Positions 6,599-12,544 are shown, numbered from the stretch's first letter. The stretch: DNA of 13,100 nt from Phycisphaeraceae bacterium (GCA_009827215.1 WUAJ01000046.1:1-13100); one strand, 5' to 3'. The notes: generated from the letters alone by a model not told the origin. A program made the numbers and translations.

Positions 6599-7850
6599 TG
6601 CTATGTCGGAGTGTTGCTCCCGGCATAATCTCCGCTCCGACTTGTGTTGTCTTTCCATTGAGCATCGGCATGCCTGATGCGAATCCGTTGTAGCTTGGCC
6701 ATGTAATCTGTTGTTGTGTGGTGGTTTCATTTGTCACGGTCTCTTGTTTTACTGCATTGATATTGTTCGAGAATCGTCCGGCTTGATATGTGATGAACAC
6801 GAACAGGGCTATGAATGCGTACTTGATGAGCTTGCGTGTTGCTCGCCTGACGATTGATCGTTCTTTCTTCATCTGCTTTGATTCCATTTGCTTTTCTTGT
6901 TTGGTAGTGCCGTGTTCATCGAGTCCTGATTTGATTCGTGCCTCTTTGACTTGGCGCCGGATCTGTCGCATTGATCCAGCATGTATGTGCGATGAATACA
7001 GGCGGAAATAGACCTGATACTTTTTGAGGTGTGACATAATGGTGAAGCTTTCGAGTGGCTTCTTATCTTCTGGATCTGTGCCCTCGACCTGATCTCGGCT
7101 GAACTTCTCATATCCCAGCCCCTTCATTCCCAGATGCTTGTACCTGATTCCCCATGCGAGCTTTGATTCGCCACGGTTACGCACGATCCACAGTGTCTTG
7201 AAGAAGACTCTGAATTGGATGTTGATGCGTGTACGGTCTTGGGTAATGACCCAGATCCAATGGATGTGATGTCGGCACATGGTTAAGTACGCGAGGAGTT
7301 GTTCGCCGTCTGGGTCTTTACCCTGCTTGCTCATTGGATGCCAGTGCTGAACTTCATCGATGATGATGATTGAGCCAAGTGGTATGTGGTCTGCATCTAC
7401 GCCCACTTCTTTACCGGGACCGTAGATATGGTCATACCACTTGTGCAGCTGCGAGTTGTGAAGGCTTGGTTGTGCCTTTAGGTAATCTGTAGTCTTCCCT
7501 GTAGCTTCTGATAGCTGTTGGAGTTGTTCTTCGGTGAGGTCTTGAGGAGGGGTGTTCTTATGTTCGTCCTTGAACAGTGCGACCTTCTCTTGTCGTCTGA
7601 GGAAGCGTCGCCAGTATTCCTGATCGAGTGGCCTGATCAGGTTTGCGAGTTCTTCGCCGCCTTTGAGTCGTAGGTATTTTCTAACCACCTTCCATTTGAG
7701 AGGGAGATTTGTGTAGACAGGTCTCCGTGTGAGTAGGATGGCTTTGATCATGCGGACGATGGCGATGAAGGATTTGCCAGATCCCATGAGTCCTTGAATG
7801 ATCTCTAGGCCGTACTCGTAGTTCAGGAAGTTGTCACGGTCGTATGTCAT
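6426..7850 (-). CDS. Zot/pI-family phage assembly ATPase
   Basis: From the ATG at 7848-7850 the product is 474 aa. It has a Walker A motif GLMGSGKS at residues 20-27 and a Walker B IIIIDEVQHWHP with Asp165-Glu166. The 'DE.Q.W.P' arrangement is typical of Zot/gene I proteins. A single transmembrane segment (LIKYAFIALFVFITYQAG, about 341-358) separates the cytoplasmic ATPase from a periplasmic tail of about 115 residues expected to meet the secretin. The distance between Walker A and B is large, with an insertion rich in charged residues (about 60-155). The start overlaps the stop of the pVI-like gene by one base (TGATG). The 3' end overlaps the secretin gene by 173 bases. It drives virion extrusion at the inner membrane. 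Confidence 0.95.
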   Translation of the reverse strand: MTYDRDNFLNYEYGLEIIQGLMGSGKSFIAIVRMIKAILLTRRPVYTNLPLKWKVVRKYLRLKGGEELANLIRPLDQEYWRRFLRRQEKVALFKDEHKNTPPQDLTEEQLQQLSEATGKTTDYLKAQPSLHNSQLHKWYDHIYGPGKEVGVDADHIPLGSIIIIDEVQHWHPMSKQGKDPDGEQLLAYLTMCRHHIHWIWVITQDRTRINIQFRVFFKTLWIVRNRGESKLAWGIRYKHLGMKGLGYEKFSRDQVEGTDPEDKKPLESFTIMSHLKKYQVYFRLYSSHIHAGSMRQIRRQVKEARIKSGLDEHGTTKQEKQMESKQMKKERSIVRRATRKLIKYAFIALFVFITYQAGRFSNNINAVKQETVTNETTTQQQITWPSYNGFASGMPMLNGKTTQVGAEIMPGATLRHSNAQNRALVIQYDGGLWLWAYGQQTPQPVGEIATVQRAYEQWKLHGERSPQEAFGDGS

Positions 7851-8176
7851 CAGCCCTCGATGGTTGGGATGAGTCCGATGATCCAGCGAACGAGTCGTAT
7901 TGTGGCCGCTAATGTATACGCTTGGATATAGATCGCGAGTATGCCAAAGACTGGTATCCACCAAGTCGCTGTTTGCACAAGGCTTGATATTTCACGGATC
8001 TGTACAGTGTCGGCAATGTAGTCTGCGACGCCGGTTGGTAGCAATCCATAGGCAACATTAACGATAGATTCGGTAACAAATTCAACGGCCCATTCAATGA
8101 GCTCAACACTGAGTCGCCACGGGTAAAGTATGACGAACAGAAAGTAGTCGCTGATTGCTGATACGAGTGCGTTCAT
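7850..8176 (-). CDS. pVI-like multi-pass minor coat / membrane protein
   Basis: The 108-aa product starts at the ATG at 8174-8176, overlapping the stop of the adsorption gene by four bases (ATGA), and ends in a TGATG overlap with the zot-like gene. It is hydrophobic with about three membrane segments: SDYFLFVILYPW near the N-terminus, VEFVTESIVNVAYGLL in the middle, and WWIPVFGILAIYIQAYTLAA plus LVRWIIGLI at the C-terminus. Its position between the pIII-like and pI-like genes, its size and its topology match gene VI of M13-type phages, whose product caps the virion end with pIII. Assignment rests on synteny and topology rather than sequence signature. Confidence 0.8.
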   Translation of the reverse strand: MNALVSAISDYFLFVILYPWRLSVELIEWAVEFVTESIVNVAYGLLPTGVADYIADTVQIREISSLVQTATWWIPVFGILAIYIQAYTLAATIRLVRWIIGLIPTIEG

Positions 8177-9747
8177 GTCTTCCTCAGTTCTTCCCAGACG
8201 ATGTGTACACAATTGATGGTGACCAATACATAGAGGAATGAGTGGAACACATTTCTGATTCCTATGAATCCTGCAAAGTCGATTGTTTGTTGTTCCATTG
8301 GGACACCGAATACGAACCCAATATAGTGGGTTGGCAAATACATGACAGGTGGTTCGGTTTCGTCTTCAAACTCGGATAGATCCGGAGCCCTGAAGACATT
8401 GTCATGCTCTGACTGAGCAGTGATGTGTTCATTCTTAAGTTGAATGAGTTTGGATGTGGGGTCAGTTGGTGTGAAGTCATCTTCATTGCTCGGCTCCGTA
8501 TAGTCTGGTTCTTCAAACTCGATTTCTAATCCGTTTCTGTAGAGCTGTTCCAGATACCATGTTTGATCTGAGAAGTACTCATTGAAGTGCTCTGCCCAGA
8601 TGTTTTGCTGTTCGAGCTGTGCGATCATCTCGGCGTTTTGGAGGTTGTTTGTTTGCAGTATGCCGGGTTCACCATCGCCATAGTCTTGGCCGTAGACCAT
8701 GTCGTACATGAACTGATAGAGATCCTCTCGGATGAGTTTGAGTTCTTCAAAGGTGTTTCGATTCCATCCAGTGTTGTAGTCTGCCCACTGTATGATGAGG
8801 TCTAGCCGTGTTGTGAGTGCCGCACAACATGCATCCATTGGATCAGGTTCTGGGAGATCGGGATCTCCACCGTCTGGTTCAGTTGGCTCTGTTGGTTCGT
8901 TTGGATCATCGGGATCGTTTGTCATATCCGGTAGATCTGGTGCGTCTGGATTGTCTGGATCTGGTGCGTCTGGGTCGTTGGGTTCACCTCCCGGATTGCC
9001 TGATCCCGGCAATGGTGCGTCGGGTGGTTCGTTGGGATCGCAGCTATAGACCGGATCACATGGGTCTGGATCCATTTCGTTTGGGCATCCGTCATTATCC
9101 CAGTCTTGTTCTGTGCCGTTGTAGAGGTCTTGACATGAGCAATCCCCGCCATCGGTTGGGTCGTACTCACTTTGCTGGAGATCCTCCTCGAACTCGTTTG
9201 GGCAGCCATCACCGTCTATATCTGGATCGAGATAGTTTTTGATTCCGTCACCATCGACATCGGCGTCATCGTTCGTTGGTTGGAAGTAATAACTGTCGGG
9301 ATCTCTCTCGTCTCGTAGTCCGTCGTTGTCTTCATCAATATCGTCACGGTTGTTGAGTCCGTCTCCGTCGTTGTCTGCTAACTCGTCGATGGTGTCGATT
9401 GGCCAGTATGGGATCTGGTTCGGGCCGATGACTTGCCAGACATCGCAGAACTCGATGCTGTTTGGTGCACTCGGCCCGTTGTATCCGTTGAAACAGATGT
9501 TCTCTACATGGAGCAATCTCCATCCTGCTGTGAACTGTGTCCAATCGGCTACGCCGTCTCCGTTTTGGTCGAAGTCGTCTTTATTGAGTATTCCATCGTT
9601 ATCTAGGTCGAAGTCTGGATGGAATGGGTTGAAGTTTGGTTGATTTGGATCGGCACTGTAGAGATCTGAGTTACCTATTGCCGCATAGTACGCCGTTTGT
9701 GCGATCGTTGTTGATGCCGTGATTGCGATGATGAGTGCGTGTTTCAT
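8173..9747 (-). CDS. pIII-like adsorption protein with calcium-binding DxDxDG repeats and Asp/Pro linker
   Basis: The 524-aa product starts at the ATG at 9745-9747 with signal peptide MKHALIIAITASTTIAQTAY. Residues about 47-225 hold repeated Asp-rich loops: DLDNDGILNKDDFDQNGDG, DNDGDGLNNRDDIDEDNDG, DVDGDGIKNYLDPDIDGDG and DWDNDGCPNEMDPDPCD. These resemble thrombospondin type 3 / dockerin-style calcium-binding repeats, with several cysteines able to form disulfides. Residues about 238-303 are a low-complexity Asp/Pro/Glu/Gly linker, playing the part of the Gly-rich linkers in M13 pIII. A helical C-terminal domain follows, with a membrane segment (about 495-517) ending in a short basic tail EELRKT. 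Signal peptide, repeat domain, linker and C-terminal anchor in the pIII position indicate the receptor-binding tip protein. Receptor and calcium dependence are inferences. Confidence 0.85.
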   Translation of the reverse strand: MKHALIIAITASTTIAQTAYYAAIGNSDLYSADPNQPNFNPFHPDFDLDNDGILNKDDFDQNGDGVADWTQFTAGWRLLHVENICFNGYNGPSAPNSIEFCDVWQVIGPNQIPYWPIDTIDELADNDGDGLNNRDDIDEDNDGLRDERDPDSYYFQPTNDDADVDGDGIKNYLDPDIDGDGCPNEFEEDLQQSEYDPTDGGDCSCQDLYNGTEQDWDNDGCPNEMDPDPCDPVYSCDPNEPPDAPLPGSGNPGGEPNDPDAPDPDNPDAPDLPDMTNDPDDPNEPTEPTEPDGGDPDLPEPDPMDACCAALTTRLDLIIQWADYNTGWNRNTFEELKLIREDLYQFMYDMVYGQDYGDGEPGILQTNNLQNAEMIAQLEQQNIWAEHFNEYFSDQTWYLEQLYRNGLEIEFEEPDYTEPSNEDDFTPTDPTSKLIQLKNEHITAQSEHDNVFRAPDLSEFEDETEPPVMYLPTHYIGFVFGVPMEQQTIDFAGFIGIRNVFHSFLYVLVTINCVHIVWEELRKT

Positions 9748-9935
9748 TGTCCACCGATGTCCGTTTTTGTTGGCAGGAAGTAGTGACTGATTGCGTAGCC
9801 TAACTGGATGCCTAGAACCAGTACGAAGAAAACAATGAACACATGGATGAGATCGTGTGTTGCTTGCGTCTGGGTCACTAGGTCGCTGAGATGTTGCAAC
9901 GCTGCATCGACTTCGATGTCTGACCATGTGTCCAT
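9744..9935 (-). CDS. 63-aa single-pass membrane protein between coat and adsorption genes
   Basis: This small protein has a polar, acidic N-terminal half (DTWSDIEVDAALQHLSDL) and one hydrophobic segment HVFIVFFVLVLGIQLGYAI at about residues 31-49, ending in a short polar tail. Its stop overlaps the start of the adsorption gene by ATGA (9744-9747). A GAAGGGA lies about 10 bases upstream of the ATG as a possible ribosome binding site. The position between gene VIII and gene III has no gene in M13, though other inoviruses carry one here. It could be an additional minor coat or tip protein. No recognisable family. Confidence 0.75.
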   Translation of the reverse strand: MDTWSDIEVDAALQHLSDLVTQTQATHDLIHVFIVFFVLVLGIQLGYAISHYFLPTKTDIGGQ

Positions 9936-9962
9936 GTGTTCATGTTCCCTTCGTTAAATCTT

Positions 9963-9984
9963 GCACCCCCAGTTGTGGAGGTGC
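9963..9984 (-). terminator. Hairpin just after the major coat gene, possible leaky terminator
   Basis: The bases gcaccccca (9963-9971) pair with tggaggtgc (9976-9984) around a 4-base loop, 9 positions with one mismatch. It lies about 10 bases after the pVIII stop. In M13 a terminator sits at exactly this point and gives high coat expression relative to gene III. Only a weak T-containing stretch follows on the transcript, so read-through is likely. Confidence 0.5.
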
Positions 9985-9993
9985 GAAGTTGGG

Positions 9994-10251
9994 TTAGATG
10001 CCGCTGGATGTGCGACGGATGAGCTTGCGTGCCAGCTTGAACGCGACATAGACTGAAGCCCAAACGCCGAGCATCACGCCGCCTGCTGCTGCAATCTGTG
10101 TCCCGATGGACGCTGTGTCGAGTGGGAACGCGATCGCATCCATTGCTGGTGGTGATGCTTGTGCAACGCCGGTTGTGACTGCGATTCCGACAGCGACTGC
10201 TGCTGCCTTACCCTTGACGGAACTAACCGCCCCTTTAATGTGCGTGAACAT
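9994..10251 (-). CDS. Major coat protein (pVIII-like) with cleavable leader
   Basis: The 85-aa precursor has a leader with Lys residues at 6, 13 and 15, a hydrophobic stretch AAAVAVGIAVTTGV, and a signal peptidase I site AQA-S after residue 32. The mature protein is 53 aa, close to the 50 aa of M13 pVIII, and has the classical three-part plan. These parts are a short N-terminal region with an acidic residue, a hydrophobic helix (AAAGGVMLGVWASVYVAF) and a basic C-terminus KLARKLIRRTSSGI that would contact the packaged DNA. A strong AAAGGAG lies 7 bases before the ATG, the best ribosome binding site in the element, as expected for the most abundant virion protein. Confidence 0.92.
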   Translation of the reverse strand: MFTHIKGAVSSVKGKAAAVAVGIAVTTGVAQASPPAMDAIAFPLDTASIGTQIAAAGGVMLGVWASVYVAFKLARKLIRRTSSGI

Positions 10252-10258
10252 TTCTGTT

Positions 10259-10265
10259 CTCCTTT
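10259..10265 (-). promoter_or_regulatory. Strong Shine-Dalgarno of the major coat gene
   Basis: AAAGGAG on the minus strand, 7 bases from the coat-protein ATG, overlapping the stop codon of the 40-aa gene. It is stronger than the ribosome sites of the neighbouring phage genes. Confidence 0.7.
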
Positions 10266-10386
10266 ACATGATGGCATTTACTACGCTCTTGATAAACTGC
10301 TGGAAGCCACCGAGTACCACGCAGATGAGCCTTATAGAGATCCCTACACCGAGACCTATTGAGAAATATGTGAGGAGTTCTTGCAT
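10264..10386 (-). CDS. 40-aa single-TM protein, pVII/pIX-like
   Basis: This short frame reads MQELLTYFSIGLGVGISIRL and continues with a hydrophobic ICVVLGG segment, ending FIKSVVNAIM and TAA at 10264-10266. An AAGGA sits 9-10 bases before the ATG. Size, hydrophobicity and position directly upstream of the major coat gene match the pVII/pIX minor coat proteins of filamentous phages, which are 32-33 aa in M13 and cap the end of the virion that emerges first. Its final codons overlap the coat gene's ribosome site, implying coupling. The assignment is by synteny and topology. Confidence 0.7.
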   Translation of the reverse strand: MQELLTYFSIGLGVGISIRLICVVLGGFQQFIKSVVNAIM

Positions 10387-10457
10387 GCTTTACGATCCTT
10401 CTGGTGGAGTATGTAAATCATGAGAACGGTGAGTTGAATGATGAATATTGGGATCAT
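10356..10457 (-). CDS. 33-aa single-TM protein overlapping the end of rep, pVII/pIX-like candidate
   Basis: The frame starts MIPIFIIQLTVLMIYILHQK and ends in a short basic/polar tail with stop TAG at 10356-10358. The first 16-17 residues are a membrane segment and the tail is positively charged. At 33 aa it has exactly the size of M13 pVII. It overlaps the 3' end of rep by 68 bases and the next small gene by 31 bases, each in a different frame. Opposing evidence: no good ribosome binding site, so translation would depend on coupling to rep. It may be chance, but together with the 40-aa gene it reproduces the VII-IX pair of M13. Confidence 0.45.
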   Translation of the reverse strand: MIPIFIIQLTVLMIYILHQKDRKACKNSSHISQ

Positions 10458-11559
10458 GATGGAGGGCCAGATCGGTTGCTCCGAGTGACTTGGAGACGCT
10501 TCTGACCTTTGCACACTGGATGTGTTCTTGTCTTGGGTTGAACTGCCCGGCGATGTGATGTAGCACCCCCCCTACTGTTTCGCCTGTAATCGACGAGATG
10601 GACGCGAGCTTCGGGACGACGCTAGTTTTGATCCAGTTCGCGTAGGACTCGATCGTTGACTTTGCTCGCACGGCTCGTACCTTCTCCGGACGAACGGATT
10701 TGGTAAATGACTCATACCACTCCGCGAGCGGACGACGCGATAGGCGTTGGCCAGTTGCTTGCCTGAACTCCACAACCCACAACGCATGAGAGAGACAACA
10801 CGCGATGGATTCATTCTCGCACGCGTATTTGAGCGTGAACTGTTGGGCGCAGTCATCAGATAACTCGCTTTCCCACCTGATCCAGTTACCGGGATCAAGT
10901 GTTTGTGTTTCGAGTCCCTTGTCATACACGCGTAGATAGCGGCCCGAACCCTTGTTTCCTCGTTTACCTATGGTGATGCCGTGACCTGTGAGGAGTCCGG
11001 CTGATCGTTGCTCGATGTGCTGATATGTCTTTGCACGACAGAGTTCACCAGCTTCGCATGACTCTCGTACAGTGTTGATGAGGTCGGGCATGGTGTAAAT
11101 GTCGACGGCGATGTCAACACGCGTGGTTTTGAAACCCATGCTGTGCATGTCGTATATCAGTTGTCGTACTTCGTGGTGTTCAAGCTCAGATATGATCTTG
11201 CCCGGTAGCTCAAACACACAGTGGCGTGCGTTTTTCTGTTTGTCGAGGTCTTGGAAGATCCCGCCTTCGGCCCAGTGATGTCCGCTGTTGAGACCGAATC
11301 TTCCTTTGCCCTCTTCGGCTTGTCCGAACCGCTTTTGGAGGAGGTGCAATGCCTCCCAGTATTGACACTTCGGCCCGCTCATACGGAGCCAGTCAATGCT
11401 GACCTCGTTCACGGGTTCGTCAGTGACGGGGTGGCATTTTGCCCCCCGTAATACTGTACGGGGGGCTGCCGTGTCAACCACAGAGAGAGACCCCGCACGC
11501 TGAAGCGTGCTGGGGCCTCTCTCTCCCACTGGTGAATACGCTGGCTGATTGCTAATCAT
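10390..11559 (-). CDS. Rolling-circle replication initiator (Rep_trans / RstA-like, pII role)
   Basis: From the ATG at 11557-11559 the product is 389 aa. Core family motifs are VSIDWLRMSG (about residues 54-63), TTRVDIAVDIY (145-155), GSGRYLRVYDKGLE (204-217, with tyrosines that could act in DNA nicking) and NWIRWESEL (225-233). This pattern is that of the replication initiation factor family that includes CTXphi RstA and Rep_trans plasmid proteins. It would nick one strand to start rolling-circle synthesis of phage DNA. The first ~50 residues lie over two strong hairpins and follow straight after a terminator, so a GTG start at 11410-11412 (MNEVSIDWLR...) is a serious alternative. The His-rich C-terminal tail overlaps a small membrane gene. 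Confidence 0.85.
   Translation of the reverse strand: MISNQPAYSPVGERGPSTLQRAGSLSVVDTAAPRTVLRGAKCHPVTDEPVNEVSIDWLRMSGPKCQYWEALHLLQKRFGQAEEGKGRFGLNSGHHWAEGGIFQDLDKQKNARHCVFELPGKIISELEHHEVRQLIYDMHSMGFKTTRVDIAVDIYTMPDLINTVRESCEAGELCRAKTYQHIEQRSAGLLTGHGITIGKRGNKGSGRYLRVYDKGLETQTLDPGNWIRWESELSDDCAQQFTLKYACENESIACCLSHALWVVEFRQATGQRLSRRPLAEWYESFTKSVRPEKVRAVRAKSTIESYANWIKTSVVPKLASISSITGETVGGVLHHIAGQFNPRQEHIQCAKVRSVSKSLGATDLALHHDPNIHHSTHRSHDLHTPPEGS
11441..11466. repeat. Perfect 10-bp-stem hairpin near the start of rep
   Basis: gccccccgta (11441-11450) is the exact reverse complement of tacggggggc (11457-11466), with a 6-base loop atactg. It is a good candidate for a Rep nicking hairpin (double-strand origin) or a translational control structure at the rep start. 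There is no T-tract on either side. Confidence 0.6.
11483..11525. repeat. Long near-perfect hairpin (about 18 paired bases) near the start of rep
   Basis: gagagaga (11483-11490) pairs with tctctctc (11518-11525); the adjacent cccc pairs with gggg, and gcacgc pairs with gcgtgc, around a tgaa loop. Only small bulges on the 3' arm interrupt the stem. It sits 17 bases from the hairpin at 11441-11466 and is not followed by a T-tract. A structural role in replication or packaging is more likely than termination. Confidence 0.6.
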
Positions 11560-11592
11560 AAAAAACCGCCGCCCATTTCTGAGCGCCGGTTT
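11560..11592 (-). terminator. Rho-independent terminator after the ribbon-helix-helix gene
   Basis: On the minus strand aaaccggcgc pairs with gcggcggttt (9 of 10 positions) around a 10-base loop, and the stem runs straight into six Ts. It begins 5 bases after the stop of the ribbon-helix-helix gene and ends at the first ATG proposed for rep. It would separate the pV/RHH transcript from rep, implying a promoter for rep further downstream or controlled read-through. Confidence 0.75.
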
Positions 11593-11596
11593 GGTT

Positions 11597-11818
11597 TCAT
11601 GCTGCGTCGAAGGCTGAGCCGTCCGGGTAGTTGAACACTCGCTGTATCCGGACATCATTTTCTACGGCGAGGTCGAGTATGTGATTGATGTACTCTGAGA
11701 CAGACATCTCGCAGCGGTCCGCCATGGATCGCACGGATTCTTTGAGGTCTTTCCTGCATGAAAAACAGACGCGTTCCTTGCGTGTGCGTTTATTCAGTTC
11801 TTCGTGTTGGCCGCTCAT
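11597..11818 (-). CDS. Ribbon-helix-helix (Arc/CopG-type) DNA-binding protein
   Basis: The 73-aa protein has a basic N-terminus (NKRTRKER), a beta strand RVCFSCRKDL, then helix A LKESVRSMADRC and helix B SVSEYINHILDLAVEN. This is the complete beta-alpha-alpha pattern of ribbon-helix-helix dimers, with the usual 'MSVSEYIN' turn. Its ATG overlaps the stop of the upstream gene by four bases (ATGA at 11815-11818). Such proteins are usually autorepressors or copy-number regulators. A small dyad GGTCA-gag-TGACC at 12197-12209 upstream of the operon is a possible operator. Confidence 0.82.
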   Translation of the reverse strand: MSGQHEELNKRTRKERVCFSCRKDLKESVRSMADRCEMSVSEYINHILDLAVENDVRIQRVFNYPDGSAFDAA

Positions 11819-12144
11819 GCTGCACGACCTTGTTCAACTGGTTTGCCCCCGATAGTGAGAATCGTGATTCCCTTGTTACGATCTGCGTAGATGCCTTTCT
11901 TGCCAGCTTTCTGCGGTTGTGAGATGAGTACCTTTGTACCAACCGCGATATTGGCTAGATCGGATTCGAGTGGGACAACGAAGTACTTGCTACCCCCCAT
12001 CCAGACCATTTGGACCATCTTGAGAACTTCGCCGGTCTTCTCATCTGTTGTCTGCTCGGATGATTCGATTTGCCCCGAGTAGAGCAGTGTCATACCGCCA
12101 GTCTCGTTGGTGATCCCGAGTGCTTCTGTCTTGACTTGCGTCAC
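11815..12144 (-). CDS. Candidate ssDNA-binding protein (pV-like)
   Basis: The 109-aa product starts at GTG (12142-12144). Its mostly beta-strand, glycine-punctuated sequence (GMTLLYSGQIESSEQTTDE, VLKMVQMVWMGGSKYFVVPL, VGTKVLISQPQKA, KGITILTIGG) suits an OB fold. It carries basic residues in KAGKKGIYADRNKG. Position at the head of the replication genes and a size near M13 pV (87 aa) support a role coating phage single strands for packaging. No pathognomonic motif is visible, so this rests on context and predicted fold. An internal ATG at codon 18 is a weaker start candidate. It is translationally coupled to the ribbon-helix-helix gene. Confidence 0.6.
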   Translation of the reverse strand: MTQVKTEALGITNETGGMTLLYSGQIESSEQTTDEKTGEVLKMVQMVWMGGSKYFVVPLESDLANIAVGTKVLISQPQKAGKKGIYADRNKGITILTIGGKPVEQGRAA

Positions 12145-12352
12145 GATGTACCCGCTGGTTTCTTAGGCCAGCAGCAAGAAGGTTAAAGCGGAGAGAGGTC
12201 AGAGTGACCCCCCCACCGCTCGTGACACCGGATCAGGAGTCTGTGCTGTGAGCGCACAGGAACAGCCCATTGCTTGTATGTTTGCAATTGGGCTATGCAG
12301 CGTGTACGATTCAGATGGCATCAGATGTTTCCTAGAGGTGATCTGGTGTCAG

Positions 12353-12392
12353 CCCTCGAACGGTCTTGCTAAATCTCGTTCGAGGGATTTTT
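12353..12392 (+). terminator. Perfect 10-bp-stem hairpin followed by a T-tract
   Basis: ccctcgaacg (12353-12362) and cgttcgaggg (12377-12386) are perfect complements with a 14-base loop, followed by ATTTTTA on the plus strand. It has the shape of an intrinsic terminator for plus-strand transcription, but no plus-strand gene precedes it within the element. In a filamentous phage the same structure could be the packaging signal or an origin hairpin. Confidence 0.5.
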
Positions 12393-12486
12393 AATGTCAT
12401 CGTCACACTACGGTCTTTTCTGCACGGTTTCAAGCCGCTGTTCTTTGGCTCATGAGTGTGATTTTGACACGATTTCCTGACACCGC

Positions 12487-12515
12487 TTGACTTATAAGTC
12501 GTTTAATACTAATAA
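12487..12515 (+). promoter_or_regulatory. Possible outward promoter with a 12-bp palindrome next to attR
   Basis: TTGACT (12487-12492) followed after 17 bases by TAATAA (12510-12515), or CTGACA (12477-12482) with TTTAAT (12502-12507), could form a sigma70-type promoter reading toward attR. A perfect palindrome GACTTATAAGTC (12489-12500) overlaps it and would suit a repressor. In the prophage it would read into the MATE gene; in the circular phage it would read toward the plus-strand small membrane gene. The -10 matches are imperfect. Confidence 0.3.
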
Positions 12516-12525
12516 CTTACGAGAC

Positions 12526-12544
12526 TATATGTTCTGTAAAATTG
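12526..12544 (+). repeat. attR: right 19-bp direct repeat, dif-like
   Basis: Identical to 2742-2760. Here the bases before the repeat (phage side: acttacgagac) fit the XerC arm less well than those at attL, so this copy probably carries the phage-derived left half. Beyond it the chromosome resumes about 107 bases before the MATE gene start. Confidence 0.75.

Larger units (their letters stand above)
12145..12525. other. Non-coding phage intergenic region with serial hairpins (candidate origin/packaging region)
   Basis: No credible gene lies in these 381 bases. They carry a run of inverted repeats: ctgtgc/gcacag (12241-12259), agcccattgc/gcaattgggct with one bulge (12264-12294), ggcatcagat/atctggtgtc with two wobble pairs (12317-12350), and the perfect ccctcgaacg/cgttcgaggg (12353-12386). 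This resembles the intergenic region of filamentous phages, where stacked hairpins supply strand origins and the packaging signal. A 13-bp dyad GGTCA-gag-TGACC lies at 12197-12209. The last 90 bases are A+T-rich and promoter-like. Confidence 0.6.
2742..12544 (-). mobile_element. Inovirus-type filamentous prophage (~9.8 kb) integrated at a dif-like site
   Basis: The element is delimited by a perfect 19-bp direct repeat at 2742-2760 and 12526-12544, giving a 9,784-nt circular genome. It encodes a recognisable set of filamentous-phage functions on the minus strand: pV candidate, rolling-circle Rep, small TM proteins, a pVIII-like coat with cleavable leader, a pIII-like adsorption protein, a pVI-like protein, a Zot-family assembly ATPase and a secretin. 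No integrase or transposase is encoded, consistent with use of host XerC/XerD as in CTXphi-like phages. Extra cargo (SIR2-family protein plus membrane coiled-coil protein) follows the secretin. All core genes look intact, so the prophage may be functional. Confidence 0.9.

Noticed and set aside
6599..6730. 44-residue upstream extension of the secretin
   Set aside because: The extension would bury the lipoprotein signal MLRIVLLSFSMTVVSGC internally; the start at 6598 is far more plausible.
7851..7964. 38-residue upstream extension of the Zot-like ATPase
   Set aside because: It overlaps the pVI-like gene; the internal ATG at 7850 gives a TGATG junction and places Walker A near the N-terminus as usual.
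8792..9242. Plus-strand Ser/Gly-rich open frames opposite the adsorption gene
   Set aside because: They mirror the Asp/Pro low-complexity linker of the minus-strand gene; composition explains the lack of stops and there is no start signal or recognisable domain.
9748..9927. 60-residue upstream extension of the adsorption protein
   Set aside because: It overlaps the 63-aa membrane gene completely, and a clear signal peptide begins at the internal ATG at 9747, which is in ATGA overlap with that gene.
2742..12544. tRNA-targeted or integrase-driven integration
   Set aside because: No tRNA-like sequence flanks either end and no tyrosine or serine recombinase frame is present in the element.
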